A stretch of 64,000 nucleotides of DNA, from NCBI RefSeq assembly GCF_900111235.1, contig NZ_FOJI01000002.1, forward strand, positions 248,001 to 312,000, written 5' to 3'. Shown here in pieces: positions 43,888 to 52,909 of this stretch. This DNA is from [Clostridium] fimetarium. Its GTDB lineage: Bacteria > Bacillota > Clostridia > Lachnospirales > Lachnospiraceae. The notes below the pieces were generated by a model that saw only the letters and a list, made by a program, of their open reading frames with translations, had not been told where the DNA came from and did no database searches. The translations under genes were made by a program, and so were the position numbers. Each line of letters begins with the position of its first letter. Position 1 is the stretch's first letter.

Positions 43888-45094
43888 GGAAATTAAAGAA
43901 GTGATTACGAAAACGATGGCGACAAGCGAGTTTTATAAGGTGAAATACAAAGGAATAGATTTAAATGCTATAAATAATCAGGAGGACTTCGAAAATCTCC
44001 CATTTACAGACAAAGGCGATTTAAGAGATGCCTATCCACTAGGTCTACAGGCGGTTCCTGATAAAGAAATAGTACGTATTCATTCTTCATCAGGAACTAC
44101 AGGCACACCAGTAATTATTCCATATACAAAAAAGGATGTTTCAGATTGGGCGCTAATGTTTAAACGTTGCTACGAGGTAGCAGGAATTACGGATATTGAT
44201 CGTATACATATTACGCCAGGATATGGTCTTTGGACAGCAGGAATCGGCTTTCAGGCAGGTGCTGAGTTATTAGGAGCTATGGCAATTCCTATGGGACCGG
44301 GCAATACAGATAAGCAGATTAAGATGATGATTGATATGAAAAGCACTGTTTTATGTGCAACATCTTCGTATGCACTTCTCTTGGCAGAAGAAATAACAAA
44401 ACGTGGCGTAAAAGATAAAATTCATCTTAAAAAAGGAGTTATAGGATCAGAGCGCTGGGGAGAAAAAATGCGTAAACGTATCGCAAATGAACTTGGCGTT
44501 GAGTTATATGATATTTATGGACTTACTGAAATATATGGACCAGGTATTGGAATCAGTTGCGATAAGGAATCGGGAATGCATTATTGGGATGACTATTTTT
44601 ATTTTGAAATAATTGATCCAAAGACAGGTAAACAAGTTCCATGTGGTGAAATTGGTGAGCTGGTTATTACGACGTTGAAAAAAGAAGGCGCTCCACTTAT
44701 TCGTTATCGTACGCATGATTTAACAAGATTTATTTCAGGTGAGTGTGCTTGTGGCAGAAAATACCCAAGAATCGATATTATTTTAGGACGTACAGACGAT
44801 ATGATTAAAGTAAAAGGAATTAATATTTTCCCAGCACAAATTGATGAAGGACTAAAAGAGGTTGAAGACGCAAGCAGTGAATATCAGGTTATGATTGACC
44901 ATTTAAATGGTAAAGATATTATGACTCTGTTTTTTGAAATTGAACCCAATGCTGATAAAGAAGCGGTTGAGGATAATGTGAAACATCATTTTAAAAATAA
45001 AATTGGAATCATGCTGGTTGCCAAAGCCGTTTCAATTGGAGAGCTTCCAAGAAGTGAGAAAAAGACATCAAGAATTTTTGATAATAGATACTAG
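43868..45094 (+). CDS. paaK: Phenylacetate-CoA ligase
   Basis: A 408-residue AMP-forming enzyme with the P-loop SSSGTTGTP, YGLTEIYGPG and a YRTHDLT segment followed by GRTDDMIKVKGINIFP. It activates phenylacetate or indoleacetate to CoA thioesters, or runs towards ATP from the aryl-acetyl-CoA made by the ior enzyme; the direction is not decidable here. It overlaps iorB, so expression is coupled. Confidence 0.94.
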   Translation: MNQTQFKEIKEVITKTMATSEFYKVKYKGIDLNAINNQEDFENLPFTDKGDLRDAYPLGLQAVPDKEIVRIHSSSGTTGTPVIIPYTKKDVSDWALMFKRCYEVAGITDIDRIHITPGYGLWTAGIGFQAGAELLGAMAIPMGPGNTDKQIKMMIDMKSTVLCATSSYALLLAEEITKRGVKDKIHLKKGVIGSERWGEKMRKRIANELGVELYDIYGLTEIYGPGIGISCDKESGMHYWDDYFYFEIIDPKTGKQVPCGEIGELVITTLKKEGAPLIRYRTHDLTRFISGECACGRKYPRIDIILGRTDDMIKVKGINIFPAQIDEGLKEVEDASSEYQVMIDHLNGKDIMTLFFEIEPNADKEAVEDNVKHHFKNKIGIMLVAKAVSIGELPRSEKKTSRIFDNRY

Positions 45095-45211
45095 GCTATA
45101 TTAGATTATTAAACATCTTCACTTTTTTTGTTAATAATCACAAGGATTTTGGCTTATAATAAGCATGAATATATTTATATAAAAAATATTATAAACAATT
45201 ATTATTAATTC

Positions 45212-45240
45212 TTGACATTATATGTAAATGTAAATATACT
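45212..45240 (+). promoter_or_regulatory. Sigma-A type promoter of the kimA-like gene
   Basis: TTGACA (45212-45217), a 17-base spacer and TATACT (45235-45240). The leader is under 50 bases, too short for a c-di-AMP riboswitch. Confidence 0.8.
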
Positions 45241-45289
45241 AAGCTATTACAAAATGCAAATAAACAACATATTTTTGGAGGAATAAGAA

Positions 45290-47140
45290 GTGAATATTAA
45301 GAACGTTATATTGGGTAAACCCCTAAAAAGCAATGAGATTGCTGGTGAAAAATTATCCAGACTTTGGGGATTACCTATTTTGGCAAGTGATGCTGTTTCG
45401 TCAGTTGCATATGCTATTGAAGAAATTTTATTGGTCTTGATTCCTGTAATGGGAATTATGACTTTTGGTGCAGTTCCATATGTAGTTATTCCGATTTTGG
45501 TTTTACTGATCATTTTAGTGATTTCATACTCACAAATTATTGATCATTATCCAAATGGTGGTGGAGCATATGCTGTTGCAAAAGAAAACATTGGGAACAA
45601 AGCAGCATTATTATCAGCATCGGCACTTATTATTGACTATATTATGACTGTTGCAGTTAGTATATCTTCATCCACAGCTGCACTTGTCTCAGCTTTTCCA
45701 ACTTTTCATGCATATAAAATAATTATTTCTTTAATATGTGTTTTTATCATTACATTAATTAATCTTAGAGGGATTAGAGAAGCGTCTAAAATATTTGGTT
45801 TGCCAACTTACATATTTATTGTATCAATGGCGATACTTATTATTGTTGGATTATTTAAAGTGATGACAGGAACATTAAATCCAATTGAGTATTCAGGTAC
45901 AATCTTGCCACAAGAGACCATACAAGGAATTGGTATGCTTGTTATGTTGAAAGCGTTTTCATCAGGCTGTTCAGCAATGTCAGGTGTTGAGGCAGTTAGT
46001 AATTCAGTTCCAAGTTTTCGTACTCCGGCAACTCGTAATGCAAAACATATTTTGTTTATGTTGGGTGGAATTATTGTTTTCATCTTCGGTGGTACGTCAT
46101 TGCTTGCAATTAAACTTCAAGTTATTCCATTAGCTGGACATACTGTATTATCACAGATTTCATCAGCAGTTTTTGGAAATTCAATTATGTTTTATATTAT
46201 TCAAGTTTTCACGGCTCTTATATTGATTCTTGCTGCTAATACAGCATATAATGGATTGCCACAGTTGATGTATATACTTGCACATGATGGCTATGTTCCT
46301 AGACAGTTTTCATCTAGAGGAACAAAACTCAGCTTTTCGAACGGTATTGTTTTCATTTTTATAGCAGCATCAATGTTGATTATTGGCTTTAAAAGTGAAG
46401 TTCATAAACTGATTCCACTGTATTCTGTTGGTGTTTTTGTTTCCTTTACAATCGCTCAGTTTGGTATGTTTTTAAAATGGCGAACGTTAAAGGAGAAAAA
46501 CTGGCAATACAAATGTTGGATTAATGGTTTTGGTGCAATGGTAACATTTGTAGTATCTATTATAGTATTTTCAACAAAGTTTATAGATGGCGCTTGGATA
46601 CTTGCATTAGCAGTTCCATTGATCATGGTTTTAATGTCTGTAACACATAAACATTATAGCTATGTAGGCACACAGCTTAGTTTGGATGAGTTTAATCCAT
46701 ATAATGATGTTTCTTCAACACAATGTATAATGCTAGTTCATGATATTAACAAACCATTTTTAAAAGCAATCAATTATGCTAATTCGATTTCAAATAATAT
46801 TACAGCATTGCACATTTGTAGACATCCAGAACATGCAAAAGCTTTGCAAAAACAATGGGATGATCTTAAAGTTCCAGTGAAATTGGAAATAATTGAAACA
46901 CCATATCGAGATATTATCAAACCAATGGATGATTATTTGTGGGCAAGAGAAAAAGCGTTAAAACATGGAGAAAACATTTCGGTTATTACAATTAAATTTG
47001 TTTCGAATCACTGGTATGATGCTATTTTACACAACCAAACAACATACTTTATTAGTCATAATTTGAGTAAACACAAAAATATTTCTACTGTAATACTTCC
47101 TTTTCACTATAATTTAAATAAAAGTTTTTTGAATAGATAA
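45290..47140 (+). CDS. kimA: KimA/KUP-like potassium importer (APC superfamily)
   Basis: GTG start at 45290 with GGAGG at 45278. The 616-residue protein has twelve helices (LASDAVSSVAYAIEEILL, HYPNGGGAYAVAKENIG, SGCSAMSGVEAVSNSVP) and a ~130-residue C-terminal cytosolic domain, as in the KimA (YdaO) potassium uptake protein of Bacillus. The next two genes are a Ktr potassium system, which supports potassium as the substrate. It is probably controlled by osmolarity or c-di-AMP at protein level; no riboswitch is seen. Confidence 0.85.
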   Translation: MNIKNVILGKPLKSNEIAGEKLSRLWGLPILASDAVSSVAYAIEEILLVLIPVMGIMTFGAVPYVVIPILVLLIILVISYSQIIDHYPNGGGAYAVAKENIGNKAALLSASALIIDYIMTVAVSISSSTAALVSAFPTFHAYKIIISLICVFIITLINLRGIREASKIFGLPTYIFIVSMAILIIVGLFKVMTGTLNPIEYSGTILPQETIQGIGMLVMLKAFSSGCSAMSGVEAVSNSVPSFRTPATRNAKHILFMLGGIIVFIFGGTSLLAIKLQVIPLAGHTVLSQISSAVFGNSIMFYIIQVFTALILILAANTAYNGLPQLMYILAHDGYVPRQFSSRGTKLSFSNGIVFIFIAASMLIIGFKSEVHKLIPLYSVGVFVSFTIAQFGMFLKWRTLKEKNWQYKCWINGFGAMVTFVVSIIVFSTKFIDGAWILALAVPLIMVLMSVTHKHYSYVGTQLSLDEFNPYNDVSSTQCIMLVHDINKPFLKAINYANSISNNITALHICRHPEHAKALQKQWDDLKVPVKLEIIETPYRDIIKPMDDYLWAREKALKHGENISVITIKFVSNHWYDAILHNQTTYFISHNLSKHKNISTVILPFHYNLNKSFLNR

Positions 47141-47170
47141 TATTAATTATTTCATATAATCAGAGTTGTA

Positions 47171-47214
47171 AAAGAGCTATGGTCAGCAATATGTTGACGG
47201 TAGCTCTTTGTTTA
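47171..47214 (+). terminator. Terminator after the kimA-like gene
   Basis: AAAGAGCTA pairs with TAGCTCTTT, with an inner GGTCA...TTGAC pairing, and is followed by GTTTAATT. Confidence 0.85.
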
Positions 47215-47298
47215 ATTAAAAAACATATTGCAATATGCTTCAAAATATATATAATGGAATTTACAGCTTCATATGATAAGAAAAAAAGAGGTCTTTAA

Positions 47299-48672
47299 AT
47301 GTTTCTCAGGATAAAAAAGCAGTTTACAACAACGCAGATGATTGCTTATGGATTTTTAGCGGCAATATTAGTCGGATCTTTTTTGCTAATGCTACCCATT
47401 GCATCAAGAAATGGAAATGCCACACCTTATGTTGATGCACTATTTACTTCAACTTCTGCTATTTGTGTTACGGGTCTTATGACTGTAACTACAATTGAGC
47501 ATTGGAATCTGTTTGGTCAGATTGTCATTTTAGCATTAATACAATTTGGTGGATTGGGAGTCATAACATTTACGACTTCACTTTTACTAGTATTACATAA
47601 AAGGATTACATTGAAGGAAAGAATATTGATTCAAGATGCTTACAACCTCAGTACGCTGGGGGGGTTAGTTAAACTGACAATCAAGATAATCAAAGGGACA
47701 TTATTAGTAGAAGGAATTGGTGCAGTGTTTTTTGCATTTCAATTTGTACCAGAGTTTGGATTGTTACCCGGCATATGGAAGTCCGTCTTTCATTCAGTAT
47801 CGGCCTTTTGTAATGCAGGAATTGATTTGATTGGACCAAGTAGTTTTACACCATATGTTGGAAATGTAATTATTAATTTAACGACTATGACCTTAATTGT
47901 TGTAGGTGGTATAGGATTCCCAGTATGGTGGGACATATTAAGAGTAATTAAAACGCATACAATAGAAAAACTGAATATCAAGCATATGTTTCAAAAACTG
48001 CAATTACATTCAAAAATTGCAATTTCTATGACCTTTGTATTAATAATAGGTGGTGCAATTATATTATTTCTATTGGAGTTTCATAATTCAAAAACAATTG
48101 GTGACCTACCATTGGGACAAAAAGTTATGGCATCATTTTTCCAGTCGATTACGACTAGAACAGCAGGATTTAATACAATATCTCAACAAGATTTACGAGA
48201 CCCATCTGCATTATTATGCATTTTATTAATGTTTATCGGTGGTTCACCCTCTGGTACGGCAGGTGGTATTAAAACAGTAACATTAGTTGTCCTTATTTTC
48301 ACAACAGTTGCAGTTATAAAAGGTAAGAATGATGTTGAAATATTTAATAGAAAAATAACTTCAGATATTTATAAAAAAGCATTAGCAATAACATGTTTTA
48401 GCACATTTATATTATTCCTATCAACAATGACGCTATCAATAGTTGAAAATGTAAATTTAATTGATATACTTTATGAAACAAGTTCTGCAATTGGTACAGT
48501 TGGCCTAACTAGGGGGTTGACCCCAAACTTATCAGTCATTGGTAAGTTGATTATTATTTCGACAATGTATTTAGGCCGAATCGGGCCAATTACCTTAGCG
48601 TTGATGTTTAATGCAAAAAGAACAAGAGGTAAGGAACGTTCGTTACCTGAAGAACAACTATTGATTGGCTAA
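47299..48672 (+). CDS. ktrB: TrkH/KtrB-type potassium channel subunit
   Basis: The 457-residue membrane subunit has four pore repeats; visible filters include SAICVTGLMTV, AFCNAGIDL, TTRTAGFN and AIGTVGLTRG, and the segment GGSPSGTAGGIKTVT is characteristic. It pairs with the RCK protein encoded next. Confidence 0.93.
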   Translation: MFLRIKKQFTTTQMIAYGFLAAILVGSFLLMLPIASRNGNATPYVDALFTSTSAICVTGLMTVTTIEHWNLFGQIVILALIQFGGLGVITFTTSLLLVLHKRITLKERILIQDAYNLSTLGGLVKLTIKIIKGTLLVEGIGAVFFAFQFVPEFGLLPGIWKSVFHSVSAFCNAGIDLIGPSSFTPYVGNVIINLTTMTLIVVGGIGFPVWWDILRVIKTHTIEKLNIKHMFQKLQLHSKIAISMTFVLIIGGAIILFLLEFHNSKTIGDLPLGQKVMASFFQSITTRTAGFNTISQQDLRDPSALLCILLMFIGGSPSGTAGGIKTVTLVVLIFTTVAVIKGKNDVEIFNRKITSDIYKKALAITCFSTFILFLSTMTLSIVENVNLIDILYETSSAIGTVGLTRGLTPNLSVIGKLIIISTMYLGRIGPITLALMFNAKRTRGKERSLPEEQLLIG

Positions 48673-48715
48673 GAAAAAATATAGTTAATAGACTGCTTAG
48701 GCAGAAGGAGATAAA

Positions 48716-49381
48716 ATGGTAAAAAAAGAATTCGTAATTTTGGGCCTTGGAAGATTTGGAAAGAGTGTAGCAACTACTTTAGCAGAAAGCGGTTGTGAAG
48801 TATTAGCAGTAGATAATGATGAAAATTTAATTAATGAAATTGCAGATAAAGTTACCTATGCTGTAAAAGCGGATGCGACGGATGCAGATACTTTAAAAAC
48901 ATTAGGGATCAGTAACTTTGATGGCGCGATTATTGGTATGGGAGAAGATCTGGAAGCCAGTGTTATGGCAACTATTTTAGTAAAAGAATTAGGAATACCA
49001 TATGTCCTAGCAAAAGCACAAAGTGAATTACATGCGAGAATATTAAAAAAGGTTGGAGCAGATATGGTTGTTTTCCCAGAAAAAGAAACTGGAATTAGAA
49101 TTGCAAACAATCTTTTGAGAGACAATTTCTTTGATGCGATAGAATTATCACCAACATTTAGTATGATGGATATAGAAGCTTTAGATTCATGGGTTGGTAA
49201 AAGTCTTAGAGACTTGAAATTAAGAACAAGCCTTAAAGTTAATGTTATAGGCATAAGGAAAAAGGAAAATCTTAACATTAATCCAGCGGCAGACGATGCC
49301 ATCGAAAAGGGAGATGTTCTTGTAATCATAGGGAATAACGAAGTTTTAAATAAACTCGCAAACATAAAAATTCAAGGATAA
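48716..49381 (+). CDS. ktrA: KtrA/TrkA-type RCK gating protein
   Basis: 221 residues. The NAD/ATP-binding fold GLGRFGKSVATTLAE is followed by the RCK-N domain and a TrkA-C domain (residues ~140-221). It forms the cytosolic ring that gates KtrB and binds nucleotides, and in relatives c-di-AMP. The ATG 48716 has GAAGGAG before it, 43 bases after ktrB. Confidence 0.94.
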   Translation: MVKKEFVILGLGRFGKSVATTLAESGCEVLAVDNDENLINEIADKVTYAVKADATDADTLKTLGISNFDGAIIGMGEDLEASVMATILVKELGIPYVLAKAQSELHARILKKVGADMVVFPEKETGIRIANNLLRDNFFDAIELSPTFSMMDIEALDSWVGKSLRDLKLRTSLKVNVIGIRKKENLNINPAADDAIEKGDVLVIIGNNEVLNKLANIKIQG

Positions 49382-49416
49382 TGAAATAAATATAAGAGCT
49401 TAACCATAAATTGTAG

Positions 49417-49446
49417 TTGGTAATATTTTTACTGATATGGTATAAT
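49417..49446 (+). promoter_or_regulatory. Extended -10 promoter before the PrsA-like gene
   Basis: TGGTATAAT (extended -10, 49438-49446) with TTGGTA 18 bases before it. It gives a short leader to the GTG start at 49485. Confidence 0.6.
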
Positions 49447-49484
49447 ATTTGCTTAGCACAATATTATCTTAAGGAGTACATTAA

Positions 49485-50477
49485 GTGAAACATAGAAAAT
49501 TACAACTCGGAATTTTTGCATTATTGGTCATAATAAGTTTAGCGGTGTTGGCATATATGAAATTTTATAATGGTAGTTTGGTATATTTTACAACCGGGTT
49601 GGATGATAATACTATTTTTAAAGTTGCAGATCAAACAGCAACGAAGGTTGAGGCTGATGTACTTATTTCTGATGCAAAGAATCAATATGAGAATTTCTTT
49701 GGAGAAGATGTATGGAATCAGAATATTGATGGTATATCATTTGAAGATTATGCAAAAAATCAGATTAGATCTAAGTTGATTAGAATCAAATGTATGAACG
49801 TTCTTGCAAAGGAGCGAGGAGTTGTACTCGACAGAACCGAAACCGATAATGTAGAGAAAGCGACTAAGGAATATATGGCAGCATTGACTAGCGATGAGAT
49901 AAGCTCATTCGCAATCAATGAAAGTGATATTTCACATATGTTTACTGAATTTGCTATAGCGCAGAGATTATTTAATGATATGACAAGCCAAGTAGCAGTG
50001 GAAGTAAGTGCAGATCAGGCTAGAGTAATCACAGTCCAATATATTTGTGCTGATTCATCAACAAATATTGATATTGCCAAAGCTAGAATTACTGCGGGTG
50101 ATAGTTTCTTCTATGTTGCGCGTGAAACGAATAGTGATGGCCAATATGAATACGAACTAAAACGTGGAGAGATGGATACTGTATTTGAAGATAAGGCATT
50201 TAATCTTAAAACGGGCGAAACAAGTGATATAATTCAATGCGGTGAGAAGTATTATATCATAAAATGTATCAGTGATAATAATAAGACAAAAACTGAATCT
50301 AACAAGAATTCTATTATGTCAGAAAAAAAACTCAATGCATTTAATGATATATTTGAAAGTTATGAAGCTTCTTTATATGTTGAGTTTAATGAAAATATTT
50401 GGGCAAAATATAAATTATCAGAATCTATCAAATCTACAGCTAATTTTGAAAATATTTTTGATAGTTACTTTAAATAG
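49485..50477 (+). CDS. Membrane-anchored PrsA/SurA-like peptidylprolyl isomerase
   Basis: GTG start at 49485, with AAGGAG at 49471. The 330-residue product has one N-terminal membrane helix (QLGIFALLVIISLAVLAYM), a chaperone-like helical region (FEDYAKNQIRSKLIRIKCMNVLAKERG) and a parvulin-type C-terminal domain (AGDSFFYVARETNSDGQ, ...GETSDIIQCGEKYYIIKCISD). It helps folding of exported proteins. Weak parvulin catalytic residues make the isomerase activity uncertain. It stands alone, with a terminator at 50509. Confidence 0.8.
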   Translation: MKHRKLQLGIFALLVIISLAVLAYMKFYNGSLVYFTTGLDDNTIFKVADQTATKVEADVLISDAKNQYENFFGEDVWNQNIDGISFEDYAKNQIRSKLIRIKCMNVLAKERGVVLDRTETDNVEKATKEYMAALTSDEISSFAINESDISHMFTEFAIAQRLFNDMTSQVAVEVSADQARVITVQYICADSSTNIDIAKARITAGDSFFYVARETNSDGQYEYELKRGEMDTVFEDKAFNLKTGETSDIIQCGEKYYIIKCISDNNKTKTESNKNSIMSEKKLNAFNDIFESYEASLYVEFNENIWAKYKLSESIKSTANFENIFDSYFK

Positions 50478-50508
50478 TTAATATATAATCAGTAATTACA
50501 TAGCATTG

Positions 50509-50543
50509 AAAAGCACTTTATGAATTAAGTAGAGTGCTTTTTA
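50509..50543 (+). terminator. Terminator after the PrsA-like gene
   Basis: AAAAGCACT pairs with AGTGCTTTT around a 15-base loop; the T-run is part of the 3' arm. Confidence 0.8.
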
Positions 50544-50575
50544 CGTATAATATAGGTGTTTGGAAAGGGGATAAA

Positions 50576-52489
50576 ATGGAAAACAAAAAATATGATGCAA
50601 CTAGTATATCTATTTTGGAAGGACTTGAGGCCGTTAGAAAACGTCCAGGAATGTATATTGGTAGTGTATCCACTAAGGGACTGAACCATTTGATTTATGA
50701 AATTGCAGATAATGCAGTAGATGAACATCTTGCAGGTTTTTGTAGTGAGATTGACGTTACACTTAACAATGATGGAACCGCAACGATTAAGGATAATGGA
50801 AGAGGAATTCCTATCGGAATTCATCCAAAGGCTGGTATACCTGCTGTTGAAGTGGTATTTACAATTCTACATGCTGGAGGAAAGTTCGGTGATGGTGCCT
50901 ATAAGATTTCTGGAGGACTTCACGGTGTTGGAGCTTCTGTTGTCAATGCACTTTCAGAATGGCTGGAGGTCGTTATTAAGGTAGACGGAGCAATATATAA
51001 GCAACGTTATGAAAGGGGAAAAGTAACAGCCCCACTTGAACAAATTGGAACTTGCAGAAAGAATGATACAGGAACAACTGTAACATTTCTTCCGGATTTT
51101 GAAATATTTGAAAAGATAAAGTTTAAGTCTGACGCGATAAAAAGTAGACTTCATGAAACTGCATATCTTAATCCAGGACTTATCATTAATTACGAGGATA
51201 AAAGACAAGATGAGCAGGAGAAACTTATATATCATGAGCCAGATGGTATTAAAGCATATGTGAAAGCTTTAAATGATGGTAAGGAACAAGTTCATGATAT
51301 TGTGTATTTTAAAAAAAGTAGTGAAGGAATTGAAGTTGAAGTCGCTTTCCAATTTGTAAATGAATTCGAAGAGAATATCCTTGGATTTTGTAATAACATT
51401 TACACGCAAGAGGGTGGAACCCATATTACTGGCTATAAAACAAAATTCACAACAATTATCAATCAATACGCAAAGGAACTTGGTATTTTGAAAGAAAAAG
51501 ATGCTAACTTCACTGGACTAGATGTACGTAATGGTATGACAGCTATTGTTGCAATTAAGCATCCAGACCCAAGATTTGAAGGTCAGACAAAGACAAAACT
51601 TGATAATCAAGATGCAGGAAAAGTGGTTCAAGAAATTACAGGCGAACAAATGCAGTTGTATTTTGATAAGAATATTGAGGCCTTAAAAAATGTTATTTCA
51701 TGTGCTGAAAAGTCAGCTAAAATTAGAAGAGCAGAAGAAAAAGCGAAGACTAATTTATTAGTGAAAGCTAGATTTTCATGTGACAGCAATGGAAAGCTTT
51801 CTAACTGCGAGAGCAGAAACGCGCAGGAGTGCGAAGTATTTATTGTAGAGGGAGATTCTGCTGGAGGTTCAGCAAAGACTGCTAGAAATAGAAAGATTCA
51901 GGCGATTCTACCAATTAGAGGTAAAATCCTCAATGTTGAGAAAGCTACTATAGATAAAGTGCTTGCAAATCAAGAGATCAAGACTATGATTACTGCCTTT
52001 GGATGCGGGTTTCTTGAAGGATATGGCAATGATTTTGATATTTCAAAGCTTCGATATAGTAAAATTATAATTATGACTGATGCGGATGTCGATGGAGCAC
52101 ATATTGCAACATTACTTTTGACATTTTTTTATAGATTTATGCCAGAACTGATTAGTCAAGGACATATATATTTAGCCACTCCTCCGCTTTATAAGGCTAT
52201 TCCTAAAAAGGGTGACGGTGAGTATTTGTTTGATGAGAAGGCCTTGGAGAAATATAGAAGATCACATACAGCATCATTTACACTTCAACGATTCAAAGGT
52301 CTTGGAGAGATGGATGCAGATCAATTATGGGAAACAACGCTTAATCCAGAAACAAGAACTTTAAAACAAGTAGAGATAGAAGATCCTAAGTTGGCTACAG
52401 AAGTCACATCAATGCTGATGGGAAGTGAAGTACCTCCTAGAAGAGAATTTATATATAGGCACGCAAATGAGGCTCAGATAGATGCTTAG
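50576..52489 (+). CDS. parE: Type IIA topoisomerase subunit B (ParE-like)
   Basis: The start is ATG 50576 (GGGGATAAA upstream), giving 637 residues. The GHKL ATPase motifs EIADNAVDEHLAG, IKDNGRGIPIGIHP and ISGGLHGVGASVVNAL, and the TOPRIM site VEGDSAGGSAKTARNRKIQAILPIRGKILNVEKA with TDADVDGAHI, are complete. The partner gene follows 420 bases later. Paired with a non-gyrase-type A subunit, this is a decatenating topoisomerase IV-like pair rather than the main gyrase; the distinction is inference. Confidence 0.9.
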   Translation: MENKKYDATSISILEGLEAVRKRPGMYIGSVSTKGLNHLIYEIADNAVDEHLAGFCSEIDVTLNNDGTATIKDNGRGIPIGIHPKAGIPAVEVVFTILHAGGKFGDGAYKISGGLHGVGASVVNALSEWLEVVIKVDGAIYKQRYERGKVTAPLEQIGTCRKNDTGTTVTFLPDFEIFEKIKFKSDAIKSRLHETAYLNPGLIINYEDKRQDEQEKLIYHEPDGIKAYVKALNDGKEQVHDIVYFKKSSEGIEVEVAFQFVNEFEENILGFCNNIYTQEGGTHITGYKTKFTTIINQYAKELGILKEKDANFTGLDVRNGMTAIVAIKHPDPRFEGQTKTKLDNQDAGKVVQEITGEQMQLYFDKNIEALKNVISCAEKSAKIRRAEEKAKTNLLVKARFSCDSNGKLSNCESRNAQECEVFIVEGDSAGGSAKTARNRKIQAILPIRGKILNVEKATIDKVLANQEIKTMITAFGCGFLEGYGNDFDISKLRYSKIIIMTDADVDGAHIATLLLTFFYRFMPELISQGHIYLATPPLYKAIPKKGDGEYLFDEKALEKYRRSHTASFTLQRFKGLGEMDADQLWETTLNPETRTLKQVEIEDPKLATEVTSMLMGSEVPPRREFIYRHANEAQIDA

Positions 52490-52673
52490 ATGATTTGAGG
52501 GTGGAACTCGGGGTTGAAGGTGATGAGTGAATAATCATTTATAATGATGTATTTGCCTTGCCTTTCCTTCAAACAGCAAAGGGCGCTGTTTTCAGCCGGT
52601 CTGCGGCGAAATGCATCATTATAAATGGTTATTCACTGGGTACTTTTTGAAATGAGTTTGACACTCAAATCAT
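52490..52673. repeat. Long palindromic element with covarying arms, copy A
   Basis: The element begins right after the parE stop. The outer arms TGATTTGAG(G)GTGGAACTC (from 52491) and GAGTTTGACACTCAAATCA pair. The inner arms GTGAATAATCATTTATAATG (from 52527) and CATTATAAATGGTTATTCAC also pair, and the centre holds CAAACAGC / GCTGTTT. The core TTGCCTTGCCTTTCCTTC ... GCCGGTCTGCGG is nearly identical to the copy at 60639, while the arms differ but remain complementary. Confidence 0.85.
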
Positions 52674-52677
52674 GGGT

Positions 52678-52877
52678 GAAAAGGCGAAAAGATGAAAAGA
52701 CGAAAAGACGAAAAGACGAAAAGACGAAAAGACGAAGACACGAAGACGAAAAGAATAGATACAAACAATAGATACAAACAATAGATGTAAAGAATAGCTA
52801 CAAAGAATAGATACAACCAATAGATGCAAAAAATAAATACAAACAATAGATGCAAATAAAGGATACGAATAATAGGT
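52678..52877 (+). repeat. Tandem repeat tract between parE and parC
   Basis: Two arrays adjoin: about nine units of GAAAAGACG-type 9-mers (52678-52753) and then nine units of a 13-mer based on AATAGATACAAAC (52754-52877). The purine-rich strand would be a simple leader RNA for parC. It leads into the parC ribosome site and is part of the 420-base parE-parC gap. Confidence 0.85.
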
Positions 52878-52909
52878 GTTTAGATAAATTCGTAAGAGGG
52901 AGCAAGTTT

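Noticed and set aside
45095-45289. c-di-AMP (ydaO) riboswitch expected upstream of the kimA-like gene
   Set aside because: The promoter at 45212 leaves a leader under 50 bases, and no conserved riboswitch core is present.
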